64,000 nucleotides of DNA from Roseateles oligotrophus (lineage in GTDB: Bacteria > Pseudomonadota > Gammaproteobacteria > Burkholderiales > Burkholderiaceae_C), in contig NZ_JACHLP010000005.1 of assembly GCF_014204525.1 (NCBI RefSeq), positions 156,326-220,325 on the forward strand, read 5' to 3'. Positions 17,596 through 26,104 of the stretch are shown here, piece after piece. Position 1 is the stretch's first letter, and each line of letters begins with the position of its first letter. The position numbers were made by a program, and so were the translations under genes. The notes beneath the pieces are model-generated. The model was not told the DNA's origin. It did not search any database and saw nothing but the letters and a program-made list of their open reading frames with translations.

Positions 17596-19185
17596 ATGGA
17601 TTTGTTGATCGCTCAATTGCTCTCCATCGCCAAGTCGATGTGGAAGCATCGCTGGACCGGCGTTGCGGTGGCCTGGGTGGCCGGCGCCATTGGTGCGGTG
17701 GTCGTGTTGGTCCTGCCGGATCGCTATGAAGCCAGCGCGCGTATCTATGTGGATACGCAGTCCATCCTCAAGCCGCTGATGTCGGGTGTGGCCGTCACGC
17801 CCAATGTCGAGCAGCAGGTGATGATGCTCAGCCGTACCTTGATCAGCCGACCCAATGTGGAGAAGTTGGTCCGCATGGCGGACCTGGATCTGAAGAATCA
17901 GTCCAAGGCGCAGCAGGAGGCGACGATTGACACCGTCACCAAGAACCTGTCGATCCAGAGCACGGCGCGCGACAACCTCTACACCTTGGCTTACCGGGAT
18001 ACCGATCAGGACAGCGCCAAGCGTGCGGTGCAGGCTTTTGTATCCATCTTTCTGGATTCCAGCGTCGGTTCCAGCCGCAAGGACACGGCGACGGCCACGA
18101 CCTTCATCAACGAGCAGATCAAGACCTACGAGGCCAAGCTGGAGGAAGCCGAGTCCCGGCTGAAGGAATTCCGCCTGCGCAATATCCAGACCATGTCGGG
18201 TGACGGCAAGGATTCCGCTGCCCGCCTGAGCGAGATGAGCACGCAGCTGGACCGCGCCCGCCTGGAGTACCGCGAGGCGGTGAATGCCCGCGACGCGGCC
18301 CGCCAGCAACTGGAAGGCGAGCGCTCGCGCGGCGGCAGCACTGGCACGGTGCAAAGCGTTTTGCAGGAATCGGCCACGGCGGTGTCGACACCCGAGATCG
18401 ATGCCCGCCTGGACGCCCAGAATCGCAATCTCGACTCGCTGCTGCAGCGCTATACCGAGCAGCATCCCGACATCATCAGCACCCGCAAGCTGATCAAGGA
18501 TCTGGAAGCGCAAAAACGCAAGGAAGTGCAAGAGCTGCGCAAGCAGGCCATGAACGCTCCCACCGTCGGTGGTGTGGGCGGCGGTGGCAGCATGGCCGCG
18601 CAGGAGATGGCGCGCTTGCTGGCCAATGCCGAGGTTCAGGTTGCCGGACTGAAGGCCCGGGTTGACGAGTATTCCAGTCGTTATGCCCAGGCCATGGCCG
18701 CGGTCAAGACAGCGCCCCAGCTGGAGGCCGAAGGTGCCCAGCTCAACCGCGATTACGCCATCCACAAGAAGAATTACGAAGACCTGGTGTCGCGCCGCGA
18801 GTCCGCCAATATCTCCGGCGAGCTGGATGTGGCCTCGGGCGTGGCGGACTTCCGCCTGATTGATCCGCCCCGTGTCTCGCCCAAGCCGGTGGCGCCGAAT
18901 CGGCTGCTGCTGCTGGCCGGCGTGATGGCGGCTTCGATCTTGCTGGGCCTGTTCGCGGCCTTCGCGGCCAGCCAGTTGCGCCCGGTGTTTCACGATGTCA
19001 ACGAGCTGCGCGCCAAGGTGGACCTGCCCATTCTGGGCGTTGTCACCCGCTTGGTGAGCGACGGCGACCGCCGCCGCCAGCGTGCGGACATCTTGCGCTT
19101 CGCCGCGGCATCGGCGAGTTTTGTGGCCTTGTTTGCGATCGGTCTGGCCGTTATGGCAATCTTGATAAACAGGCAGGTAGGTTGA
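17596..19185 (+). CDS. XrtA-system polysaccharide chain-length determinant (Wzz-like)
   Basis: 529 residues. Wzz domain with an N-terminal membrane helix (~20-38; VAGAIGAVVVLVLPDRYEA), a long coiled-coil periplasmic stretch (~160-380, many Glu/Lys/Arg/Ala heptads), the PxxP-like segment DPPRVSPKPVAPNR and a second helix (~437-460). A third hydrophobic stretch forms the very C-terminus (SASFVALFAIGLAVMAILI). It sets chain length and couples the export channel to the tyrosine kinase encoded one base downstream. It corresponds to TIGR03007. There is a 104-base gap after the export gene without visible signals. Confidence 0.93.
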   Translation: MDLLIAQLLSIAKSMWKHRWTGVAVAWVAGAIGAVVVLVLPDRYEASARIYVDTQSILKPLMSGVAVTPNVEQQVMMLSRTLISRPNVEKLVRMADLDLKNQSKAQQEATIDTVTKNLSIQSTARDNLYTLAYRDTDQDSAKRAVQAFVSIFLDSSVGSSRKDTATATTFINEQIKTYEAKLEEAESRLKEFRLRNIQTMSGDGKDSAARLSEMSTQLDRARLEYREAVNARDAARQQLEGERSRGGSTGTVQSVLQESATAVSTPEIDARLDAQNRNLDSLLQRYTEQHPDIISTRKLIKDLEAQKRKEVQELRKQAMNAPTVGGVGGGGSMAAQEMARLLANAEVQVAGLKARVDEYSSRYAQAMAAVKTAPQLEAEGAQLNRDYAIHKKNYEDLVSRRESANISGELDVASGVADFRLIDPPRVSPKPVAPNRLLLLAGVMAASILLGLFAAFAASQLRPVFHDVNELRAKVDLPILGVVTRLVSDGDRRRQRADILRFAAASASFVALFAIGLAVMAILINRQVG

Positions 19186-19186
19186 T

Positions 19187-20155
19187 ATGAGTAGCCTGAT
19201 CGAACAAGCCACCCAGCGCCTGGAGCAATTGCGCCAGGCCGGTGCCAGCATGCCCGAGCTTGCGGGCGCGCATCCCTCGGAAGCGCCGGCCTCAAGCCCG
19301 GGCACGCATCCGACACCGGCGCCGGCCCATTTCGGCAACACGCCGCAGCGCGAGGCGGAGGCGCCGCCGAGCCCGCCGCAAAGCCCTGCCCATCATCCGG
19401 CCAGCAAGCGGGTGGAACTGGACTTCAGCGCGCTGGCCGCGCAAGGCTTTCTGACGCCCAATGCCGGCCGCTCCCATATTGCCGACCAGTACCGGGTGAT
19501 CAAGCGCCCCCTGATCAAGAATGCCATGGGCAAGGGCGCGGCCACGCTCAACCACGCCAATCTGATCATGGTGACCAGCGCGCTGCCCGGCGAGGGCAAG
19601 AGCTTCACCTCCTTGAATCTGGCCTTGAGCATTGCCGCCGAGATGGACAACACCGTCATGCTGGTCGATGCCGATGTGGCGCGCCCCTCGGTGCTGCGCA
19701 TGCTGGGCCTGCCGCAGGGCCCGGGCTTGCTGGATGTGCTGGAGGATTCGGTGGACATGGCCAGTGTGATGCTGCGTACCAATATCGACAAGCTGACGCT
19801 CCTGCCCAGCGGCACGCCGCACCCCCGTGCCACCGAGTTGCTGGCCAGCGACGCGATGAGCCATCTGCTGGACGATATGGCGAACCGCTATCCCGACCGC
19901 ATCATCATTTTTGATTCGCCGCCCTTGCTGCTGACCACCGAATCGCGCGTGCTGGCCTCGCATATGGGCCAGATCGTCGTGGTGGTGCAGGCGGAGCGGA
20001 CGCCGCAAAGCGCGGTGCTGCAGGCCTTGTCGGCCATCGAGTCCTGCCCGCTGAAGATGATGCTGCTGAATCAGTCCAGCAATAACGCCATGGGTGGCTA
20101 TGGTTATGGATATGGCTACGGCTATGGATATGCGAATGAAGCGCCGAAAAGCTGA
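19187..20155 (+). CDS. XrtA-associated tyrosine autokinase (BY-kinase)
   Basis: 322 residues. A proline/alanine-rich N-terminal linker (~15-75) precedes the P-loop kinase: Walker A ALPGEGKSFT (~132-141), Walker A' VMLVDADVARPSV, Walker B IIIFDSPPLLL. The C-terminal tail is a run of six Gly-Tyr pairs (about residues 303-315), the expected cluster of autophosphorylation sites. Cyclic phosphorylation of the tail would control assembly of the Wzz/export complex. The gene starts one base after the chain-length gene, so the pair is the split form of a Wzc-like protein. It corresponds to TIGR03018. Confidence 0.94.
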   Translation: MSSLIEQATQRLEQLRQAGASMPELAGAHPSEAPASSPGTHPTPAPAHFGNTPQREAEAPPSPPQSPAHHPASKRVELDFSALAAQGFLTPNAGRSHIADQYRVIKRPLIKNAMGKGAATLNHANLIMVTSALPGEGKSFTSLNLALSIAAEMDNTVMLVDADVARPSVLRMLGLPQGPGLLDVLEDSVDMASVMLRTNIDKLTLLPSGTPHPRATELLASDAMSHLLDDMANRYPDRIIIFDSPPLLLTTESRVLASHMGQIVVVVQAERTPQSAVLQALSAIESCPLKMMLLNQSSNNAMGGYGYGYGYGYGYANEAPKS

Positions 20156-20159
20156 GTCC

Positions 20160-21677
20160 ATGCGTCCCCATCTGCTGTGCCTGGCTTTGACGGCGGCGGC
20201 TTCGGCCTCGCTGCAGGCGCAAAGCCTGGATCAGGCCGAGGCCTCCGGCCGCCAGGGCTTTCGCTTCACGCCCAGCCTCAATATCAGCCAGACCTGGACG
20301 GACAACAACACCCTGAGCTCGACGGCGCGTGACGCCGCCCTGATCACCATGGTGACGCCGGGCATCAGTATCGTCAGCAATACCGGCCGCCTCAAAGGTT
20401 CGCTGGACTACTCGCTCAGCGGCGTGCTCTACACCAAGAGCGTCGAGAAGAACCGGAACCAGCAGGCCATGGCGGCGCGCGGCGTGGCCGAGTTGATCGA
20501 GAACCTGTTCTACGTCGACGGCAATGCCTCGATCTCCCAGCAGGTGGCCTCGGCCTTTGCGCAGCAGACGCCGGGCAGCAATCTGAGCAATCCCAATCGG
20601 ACCGAGGTGGCCACCGCCAATCTCTCGCCCTATCTGCGCGGGCGCCTGGGCGGCTTCGCCAGATTCGAATTGCGTGGCAATGCGGCGGAGAGCAATACCA
20701 AGGACTCCATCGTTGGCGACAGCAGCAGCCTGAGCGCCAACCTGCGCCTGGACAGCGAGGGCATGGCCAAGCTGGGCTGGTGGGCCAACGCATCCAGCCT
20801 CCAATCGCATTACCGGGCCGGGGCAGACAGCAAGCTGTCCACCGCCACTTTTGGCCTCAAGTACCGGCCCGATGTGGACCTGCTGTTCGGCGTCAACGGC
20901 GGTCTGGAGCGCAGCGACTATCTGACGGGCCAAATGCAGAACAGCAAGAACTACGGCCTGAGTGCAACTTGGTCGCCTTCGCCCATCACCAATCTGGCCC
21001 TGGACTGGCAGCACCATGCTTACGGCAACTCCCATCTGATCAGCTTTGACCATCGCTGGCCGCGGTCCAGCCTGCGGATTTCCGACACCCAGACGGCCTC
21101 CACCGGTGGCGGCAGCGCGCCCAGCGGCCAAAACACCAACTACGACCTGCTGTCGGCCCAGTACAGCTCCATCGAGCCCGATCCGGTCAAGCGCGACGCC
21201 CTGGTGCGTGAAATCTTGCGCAGCCGCGGCATGAGCCCGGATGCCATCGCCACGGCCAGCTTTCTGACCGGCGGCCCGACCCTGAGCCGCAGCCAGACCC
21301 TGTCCTTCACCACCCAGGGCGTGCGCAGCAGCCTGACCGGCTCGGTCACACAGACCTCCACCCAACGCCTGGGCAATAGCATGCCCAGCACCGGCGATCT
21401 GAGCCTGACCAGCAAGGTCGTGCAGCGCAGTTACTCGCTGACCGCGACCCACCAGCTGACGCCCATCTCGGGTGTCAGCCTGACGCTGACCCAGTCCGAC
21501 GGCATGAGCGACCAAGCCGGCCTTGCCAGCACGCTGCGTTCGGCCACGGCCAACTGGACCTGGCGTTTGGGCCCACGCCTCTCGGGGCAGTTGGGGGCCA
21601 GGCATTCACGCTTCAGCAGCACCAGCTTCCCTTACCGCGAGTCCGCCGTATTCGCCAACATCCTTCAGCAGTTCTAG
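20160..21677 (+). CDS. XrtA-system outer-membrane beta-barrel protein (TIGR03016-like)
   Basis: 505 residues with a signal peptide (MRPHLLCLALTAAASASLQA, cleavage near LQAQ) and a body of alternating strands rich in Ser, Thr, Asn and Leu, with Tyr/Trp girdle residues (SLNISQTWTDNN; GSLDYSLSGVLYT; LGWWANASSLQSHY), ending in a strand with terminal Phe. This fits the large beta-barrel encoded between the autokinase and the ATPase in XrtA loci, probably the outer-membrane secretin-like partner for polysaccharide. ATG 20160 is used; ATG 20136 (MKRRKAES extension, overlapping the kinase gene by 20 bases) would also give a good signal peptide. Function is inferred from position. Confidence 0.85.
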   Translation: MRPHLLCLALTAAASASLQAQSLDQAEASGRQGFRFTPSLNISQTWTDNNTLSSTARDAALITMVTPGISIVSNTGRLKGSLDYSLSGVLYTKSVEKNRNQQAMAARGVAELIENLFYVDGNASISQQVASAFAQQTPGSNLSNPNRTEVATANLSPYLRGRLGGFARFELRGNAAESNTKDSIVGDSSSLSANLRLDSEGMAKLGWWANASSLQSHYRAGADSKLSTATFGLKYRPDVDLLFGVNGGLERSDYLTGQMQNSKNYGLSATWSPSPITNLALDWQHHAYGNSHLISFDHRWPRSSLRISDTQTASTGGGSAPSGQNTNYDLLSAQYSSIEPDPVKRDALVREILRSRGMSPDAIATASFLTGGPTLSRSQTLSFTTQGVRSSLTGSVTQTSTQRLGNSMPSTGDLSLTSKVVQRSYSLTATHQLTPISGVSLTLTQSDGMSDQAGLASTLRSATANWTWRLGPRLSGQLGARHSRFSSTSFPYRESAVFANILQQF

Positions 21678-21680
21678 CCC

Positions 21681-22760
21681 ATGTACGAGTCTTTTTATGG
21701 GCTGAGCAGCAAGCCTTTCCAGCTGAGCCCGGATCCGAATTTTTATTTCGGCAGCAAGCAGCACCGCCGCGCCAAGGCCTATCTGGACTATGGCGTGCTG
21801 CGCAACGACGGCTTCATCGTCATCACCGGCGAGATCGGCGCCGGCAAGACCACGCTCTTGCGCGGTCTGCTGGACAGCCTCAACCGCAGCAATGTGGTGA
21901 TAGGCAATCTGGTCACCACGCAGTTGGATGCCGAGGACACCTTGCGCCTGGTCGGCGCGGCCTTTGGTGTGCGGGTCAAGGACCTGCCCAAGTCCGAGCT
22001 GCTGATGAGTCTGGAAGCCTTCTTCGTCAACCAGGCCAGCCAGGGCAAGCGCTGCCTGCTGATCGTCGACGAGGCCCAGAACCTCAGCGCCAAGGCGGTG
22101 GAGGAGTTGCGCATGCTGTCGAACTTCCAGTTCGGCAACCAGTCTCTGCTGCAGACCTTTCTGGTCGGCCAGCCCGAGTTTCGCGGCATTCTGCAAAAGC
22201 CCGAGATGGAGCAGTTTCGCCAGCGCGTGGCGGCCACCTGCCATATCGGCCCGCTGGACGAGGACGAGACCCAGCGCTATATCGAACACCGCCTGAAATG
22301 CGCCGGCAGCACCGGCAAACCCAGCTTCGAGGCCGAGGCCTTCCCGGCCATCTACAAGGCCAGCGGCGGCATCCCGCGCCGCATCAATTCCCTGTGCGAC
22401 CGCTTGCTGCTGCTGGGTTTTATGTCGGGCAAGACCCATCTGGCTTTGGCCGATGTGGACGAGGCCCTGCTCGATATTGCGCAAGAAGTCGATGCGGGCC
22501 GGCCGGCCGCGGTTCAGGACGGGGCCAGCCTCCAACTGGCCGATTTGGATGCGTCGCTGGCGGCCGGGATCGACGGCAGCCGTCTGCGCCTGAGTGCGGC
22601 GGATGTGGCGGGACTGAGCGCGCAGTTCGCGGGTTTGGGGCAGGACGCGCAGGAGGATCGCTTGCAACGCTTCGAGAGCAGCCTGATCCGCCTGGAGCGG
22701 CTCAATCTGCAGACGCTCAGCTTGTTGCAAAAGCTGGTGGAGTCCGTCAAGGTCGGCTGA
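21681..22760 (+). CDS. XrtA-associated AAA ATPase (ExeA/GspA-like)
   Basis: 359 residues. The start MYESFYGLSSKPFQLSPDPNF (first 20: MYESFYGLSSKPFQLSPDPN) is characteristic of ExeA/GspA ATPases. Walker A is GEIGAGKTT (~49-57), Walker B LLIVDEAQN (~127-135), followed by sensor and arginine residues (SGGIPRRINSLCDRLLLLG). After about residue 270 comes a variable, probably helical tail. TIGR03015 members stand at this place in XrtA loci and are thought to energise envelope assembly. Here the predicted membrane anchor of ExeA is absent, so it is cytoplasmic. It starts three bases after the beta-barrel stop. Confidence 0.92.
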   Translation: MYESFYGLSSKPFQLSPDPNFYFGSKQHRRAKAYLDYGVLRNDGFIVITGEIGAGKTTLLRGLLDSLNRSNVVIGNLVTTQLDAEDTLRLVGAAFGVRVKDLPKSELLMSLEAFFVNQASQGKRCLLIVDEAQNLSAKAVEELRMLSNFQFGNQSLLQTFLVGQPEFRGILQKPEMEQFRQRVAATCHIGPLDEDETQRYIEHRLKCAGSTGKPSFEAEAFPAIYKASGGIPRRINSLCDRLLLLGFMSGKTHLALADVDEALLDIAQEVDAGRPAAVQDGASLQLADLDASLAAGIDGSRLRLSAADVAGLSAQFAGLGQDAQEDRLQRFESSLIRLERLNLQTLSLLQKLVESVKVG

Positions 22761-22868
22761 ACGGGCAGGGCGCCTGTCGTGGCATCGCGGCGCCCCGCCA
22801 TCTGGCCTCAGGCACAAGCTCTGGGGCCGCAAGAAAAGGAATTCAAGCGCTATGAAGACGAGGGTTCT

Positions 22869-23750
22869 ATGCTGATGGCAACCCGCCCCCAGGTGATACG
22901 CAATGCCATGACCATAGACGTGGAAGATTACTTCCAGGTCTCGGCCTTTGCGCCCTATATCGCCCGCAGCGACTGGGATGCCCGCGAATGCCGGGTCGAG
23001 CGCAATATCGAGCGCATCCTGGCCCTGCTGGCCGCCAAGCAATGCAAGGCCACCTTCTTCACCCTGGGCTGGATCGCCCAGCGCTACCCGCAGATGCTGC
23101 GCGCCATCGTCGAGCAAGGCCATGAATTGGCCAGCCATGGCTGGGGCCACGAGCGCGTCAGCGACCTGACGCCAGCGGCCTTTGCCGAAGATATCGGCCG
23201 GGCCAAGAAGCTGCTGGAAGACCTGGGCGGCCAGGCCGTGCTGGGCTATCGCGCACCGAGCTTTTCGATTGGCGAGAACAATCTCTGGGCTTTTGATGTC
23301 TTGCTGGAGCAGGGCTACCGCTACAGCTCCAGCGTCTACCCCATTCGGCACGACCATTACGGCATGCCCGACTCGCCGCGCTTCGCCTACCCGGTGCGCC
23401 AGGGTCTGCTGGAAGTGCCCGTTACGACGCTGCGGGTGATGAATAAAAACCTGCCCTCCAGCGGCGGCGGCTACTTCCGCCTGCTGCCCTATGCCTTGTC
23501 GCGCTGGATGATCCGCCAGGTCAACACCCAGGACCAGCAGTCCGCCGTCTTCTACTTCCACCCCTGGGAGATCGATGCCGGGCAGCCGCGCATCGCGGGC
23601 ATCGACGCCAAGACGCGTTTCCGCCATTACGTCAATATTCCGCGCACCCATGACCGCATCGCCCAGCTGCTGAGCGACTTCGCCTGGGGCCGTATGGACG
23701 AGATCTTTCTTGCCCCATCTGCCGTCGAGCAAAAGGCCCGCGTCGCATGA
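22869..23750 (+). CDS. XrtA-system polysaccharide deacetylase (NodB fold with DUF3473)
   Basis: 293 residues. NodB homology motifs are seen in order: TIDVEDYFQV (catalytic Asp and metal-binding Asp), HELASHGWGHERV (metal His pair) and GYRAPSFSIG. The C-terminal DUF3473 part has YFHPWEIDAGQPRI. It should remove acetyl groups from amino sugars of the nascent polysaccharide; with no signal peptide it probably acts in the cytoplasm. ATG 22869 follows CGAGGG; the longer reading from 22779 lacks support. It fits TIGR03006. Its stop overlaps the next gene by ATGA. Confidence 0.92.
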   Translation: MLMATRPQVIRNAMTIDVEDYFQVSAFAPYIARSDWDARECRVERNIERILALLAAKQCKATFFTLGWIAQRYPQMLRAIVEQGHELASHGWGHERVSDLTPAAFAEDIGRAKKLLEDLGGQAVLGYRAPSFSIGENNLWAFDVLLEQGYRYSSSVYPIRHDHYGMPDSPRFAYPVRQGLLEVPVTTLRVMNKNLPSSGGGYFRLLPYALSRWMIRQVNTQDQQSAVFYFHPWEIDAGQPRIAGIDAKTRFRHYVNIPRTHDRIAQLLSDFAWGRMDEIFLAPSAVEQKARVA

Positions 23751-24793
23751 GTCTTGCTCTGCAGATCCACCGCCTGAAGGCGGGCGACCGAGTCACGGCG
23801 CAGCGCTGGGACGCTTTTGTGCTGGCCTGCCCGCAAGCCACCTTCTTCCACCGCGCCGGCTGGCTGCGCATGGTCGAAGAGGTGTTCCGTCACCAGGCCT
23901 TCTTCCTCTACGCTGAGCGTGCGGGCGAGATCGTCGGCGTGCTGCCCCTGGGTGAGGTGCGGAGCCGTTTGTTCGGCCATTCCCTGGTGGCCTTGCCCTT
24001 TGCCGTTTACGGCGGTGTGGCCGCCAGCGACGAGGCCGCCGCCCAGGCCCTGGAGCAGGAGGCGCAAGCCATCGCCCGCCGCCAGGACGTCGAGCATCTG
24101 GAGTTCCGCAATCTGCAGCCCCGCCATGCCGACTGGCCCCGGCAGGACCTCTACGTCACCTTCCGCAAGCAGATCCTGGCCGAGGAAGAGGCCAATATGC
24201 TGGCCATCCCGCGCAAGCAAAGAGCCATGGTGCGCAAAGGCATCAAGAACGGTCTGCAAAGCCAGTTGGACAGTCATGTCGACCGCTTCTTCGCGCTCTA
24301 CGCCGACAACGTCCATCGCCACGGCACACCCGCCATGCCCAAGCGTTATTTCGCCGCCTTGCTGGACGAGTTCGGCGCCGACGCCGAGGTGCTGACCGTC
24401 AGCGATGCCCAGGGCAGGGCGCTGAGTTCGGTGCTGAGCTTTTACTTCCGCGACGAGGTGCTGCCCTATTACGCGGGCGACGATGAGTCGGCCCGCGACC
24501 TGGCCGCCAATGATTTCAAATACTGGGAGCTGATGCGCCGCGCCTGCGCGCGCGGGCTCAAGGTGTTCGACTACGGCCGCTCCAAGCAGGGCACGGGCTC
24601 TTATTCCTTCAAGAAGAATTGGGGCTTCGAGCCCACGCCCCTGCACTACGAGTACTGCCTGTACAAGCGCGAGGCCGTGCCGCAGAACAACCCCTCCAAC
24701 GCCAAGTACCAGTTGCTGATCAAGACCTGGCGCCGCCTGCCTCTGGGGCTGGTGAACTGGCTGGGTCCGCACATCGTGCGCAATCTGGCTTGA
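23747..24793 (+). CDS. XrtA/PEP-CTERM FemAB-like acyl/aminoacyl transferase
   Basis: 348 residues with the double GNAT fold of FemAB proteins: FFHRAGWLRMVEEVF near the N-terminus, the lysine/arginine-rich middle PRKQRAMVRKGIKNG, and the C-terminal ANDFKYWELMRRACARGLKV...DYGRSKQGTGSY. FemAB enzymes transfer amino acids from tRNA to an amino group; in XrtA loci (TIGR03019) they are thought to modify the polysaccharide or an amino sugar. ATG overlaps the deacetylase stop, which fits sequential action: deacetylation exposes an amine that this enzyme could acylate. The latter is inference. Confidence 0.9.
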   Translation: MSLALQIHRLKAGDRVTAQRWDAFVLACPQATFFHRAGWLRMVEEVFRHQAFFLYAERAGEIVGVLPLGEVRSRLFGHSLVALPFAVYGGVAASDEAAAQALEQEAQAIARRQDVEHLEFRNLQPRHADWPRQDLYVTFRKQILAEEEANMLAIPRKQRAMVRKGIKNGLQSQLDSHVDRFFALYADNVHRHGTPAMPKRYFAALLDEFGADAEVLTVSDAQGRALSSVLSFYFRDEVLPYYAGDDESARDLAANDFKYWELMRRACARGLKVFDYGRSKQGTGSYSFKKNWGFEPTPLHYEYCLYKREAVPQNNPSNAKYQLLIKTWRRLPLGLVNWLGPHIVRNLA

Positions 24794-24798
24794 ATCGC

Positions 24799-26031
24799 AT
24801 GGCGAATATCCTCTACCTCGTGCACCGCCTGCCTTACCCGCCCAATAAGGGCGATAAGGTGCGTTCCTTCCATCTGCTCAAGCATCTGGCCGCCCAGCAT
24901 CGCGTCTTCCTCGGCACTTTTGTCGACGACGAGGAGGACTGGCAATACCTGGACAAGCTGCGCGGCCTCTGCGCCGAGGTTCATGCCAGCGCGCTGAAGC
25001 CGCGCCTGGCCAAGCTCAAGTCCTTGCGCGGCTTGTTGAGCGGCGAGGCCTTGAGCCTGCCTTTCTACCGCGACGCGGGCTTGGCGGCTTGGATCACCCG
25101 GCTCGTGGCCACGCAGAAAATCGACGCCGTGATCGTGTTCTCCTCACCCATGGCCCAGTATGTCGAGGGCGTGGAGGGCTTGCGTCAGCTGCCCATGTTG
25201 GTCGATTTCGTCGATGTGGATTCCGCCAAATGGCGCGACTACGGCCGTGCCCACGCCTGGCCCCTGTCCTGGCTTTACGGCCGGGAAGGGCGCGAGCTGC
25301 TGGCCTTCGAGCGCCGCAGCGCCGAGCGCGCCGCCTGCTCTTTCTTCGTCACCGACAAGGAGGTGCAGCTCTTCCGCGACTTGACGCCCGGCCTGCAGGC
25401 GGCCGTCGAGCCCCTGTGCAACGGCGTTGACGCCGAGTTCTTCAGTCCGCGTACGGACTGCGTCAGCCCGTTTGCGGCGGGCCAGATCCCGCTGGTCTTC
25501 ACCGGCGCCATGGACTACTGGCCCAATGCCGATGCGGTGATCTGGTTTGTCGACCAGGTCTTGCCGCGCCTGCGCGAGCAGTGGCCGACGCTGCACTTCC
25601 ATATCGTCGGCCGCAGCCCCACGGCCGCGGTGCAGGCCCTGGCGGGCGAGGCGGTCAGCGTCACCGGCACCGTGCCCGATGTGCGCCCCTATCTGCAGCA
25701 TGCCGCCGCCGTGGTGGCACCGCTGCGCCTGGCGCGCGGCATTCAGAACAAGATTCTGGAGGCCATGGCCATGGGCCGGCCGGTGGTGGCCGCGGGCAGC
25801 TGTGTCCAAGCCATTGCCGCCACCGAAGGGCAGGAGCTGCTGGCGGCCGTCGAGGCCGAGGATTATGTGCGTCAGCTGGACGGCCTGCTGCAAGACGCTG
25901 CCCAGGCCGCCCGCATCGGCGCGGCCGGCCGTGCCCGCGTGCTGGCCAGCTATAGCTGGGCGGCGCATCTCTCCGGCATTGACCGCCATCTGGCCTCCTT
26001 GCTCCCCCAGCCAGAACAGGTGGCGGCATGA
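24799..26031 (+). CDS. XrtA-associated glycosyltransferase (TIGR03087-like, GT4 fold)
   Basis: 410 residues. N-terminal Rossmann domain starting MANILYLVHRLPYPPNKGDK, typical of this subfamily; C-terminal donor-binding domain with NGVDAEFFSP, FTGAMDYWPNADAV, FHIVGRSP and LRLARGIQNKILEAMAMGRP, with the E-x7-E-like site around KILEAMAMG. A cytoplasmic retaining transferase for polysaccharide assembly. The ATG is five bases after the FemAB stop. Its stop overlaps an ATG (ATGA at 26028-26031) that no longer starts the next gene, because a 77-base element has been inserted (see that entry). Confidence 0.92.
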   Translation: MANILYLVHRLPYPPNKGDKVRSFHLLKHLAAQHRVFLGTFVDDEEDWQYLDKLRGLCAEVHASALKPRLAKLKSLRGLLSGEALSLPFYRDAGLAAWITRLVATQKIDAVIVFSSPMAQYVEGVEGLRQLPMLVDFVDVDSAKWRDYGRAHAWPLSWLYGREGRELLAFERRSAERAACSFFVTDKEVQLFRDLTPGLQAAVEPLCNGVDAEFFSPRTDCVSPFAAGQIPLVFTGAMDYWPNADAVIWFVDQVLPRLREQWPTLHFHIVGRSPTAAVQALAGEAVSVTGTVPDVRPYLQHAAAVVAPLRLARGIQNKILEAMAMGRPVVAAGSCVQAIAATEGQELLAAVEAEDYVRQLDGLLQDAAQAARIGAAGRARVLASYSWAAHLSGIDRHLASLLPQPEQVAA

Positions 26032-26104
26032 GCGCCGCGCAGGGCCGCCCCAAGCAAGCTCGCTCCCGCATGGCGGGACAGGCCGCAGGCCGAAGGGTGC
26101 ACCA
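26028..26104. repeat. 77-bp insert at the start/stop junction before xrtA
   Basis: The sequence ATGAGCGCCGC at 26028 recurs as ATGAGCGCGGC at 26105, so the interval looks like an insertion that duplicated the junction between the glycosyltransferase stop and the xrtA start. Inside are TCCCGC/GCGGGA (perfect stem around ATG) and GGCCGCAGGCC. The reading frame from 26028 gives only 26 codons, ending on the xrtA start. Wording such as CCGCCCCAAGCAAGCTCGCT resembles short dispersed repeats I associate with Burkholderiales genomes; copy number cannot be checked here. Confidence 0.55.

Noticed and set aside
17593-19341. Long minus-strand open frame opposite the chain-length gene (582 codons)
   Set aside because: It mirrors the codon bias of the real plus-strand gene; its product is a low-complexity His/Gln/Ala/Gly-rich sequence with no domain. 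The same holds for the long antisense frames at 1187-2821, 19905-21605, 21606-23732, 35674-37344, 40141-41604, 50692-52182, 52344-54062 and 57270-58946.
24619-24798. N-terminal extension of the glycosyltransferase before 24799
   Set aside because: The extension is encoded inside the FemAB gene in another frame, and MANILYLVHRLPYPP is the conserved family start.
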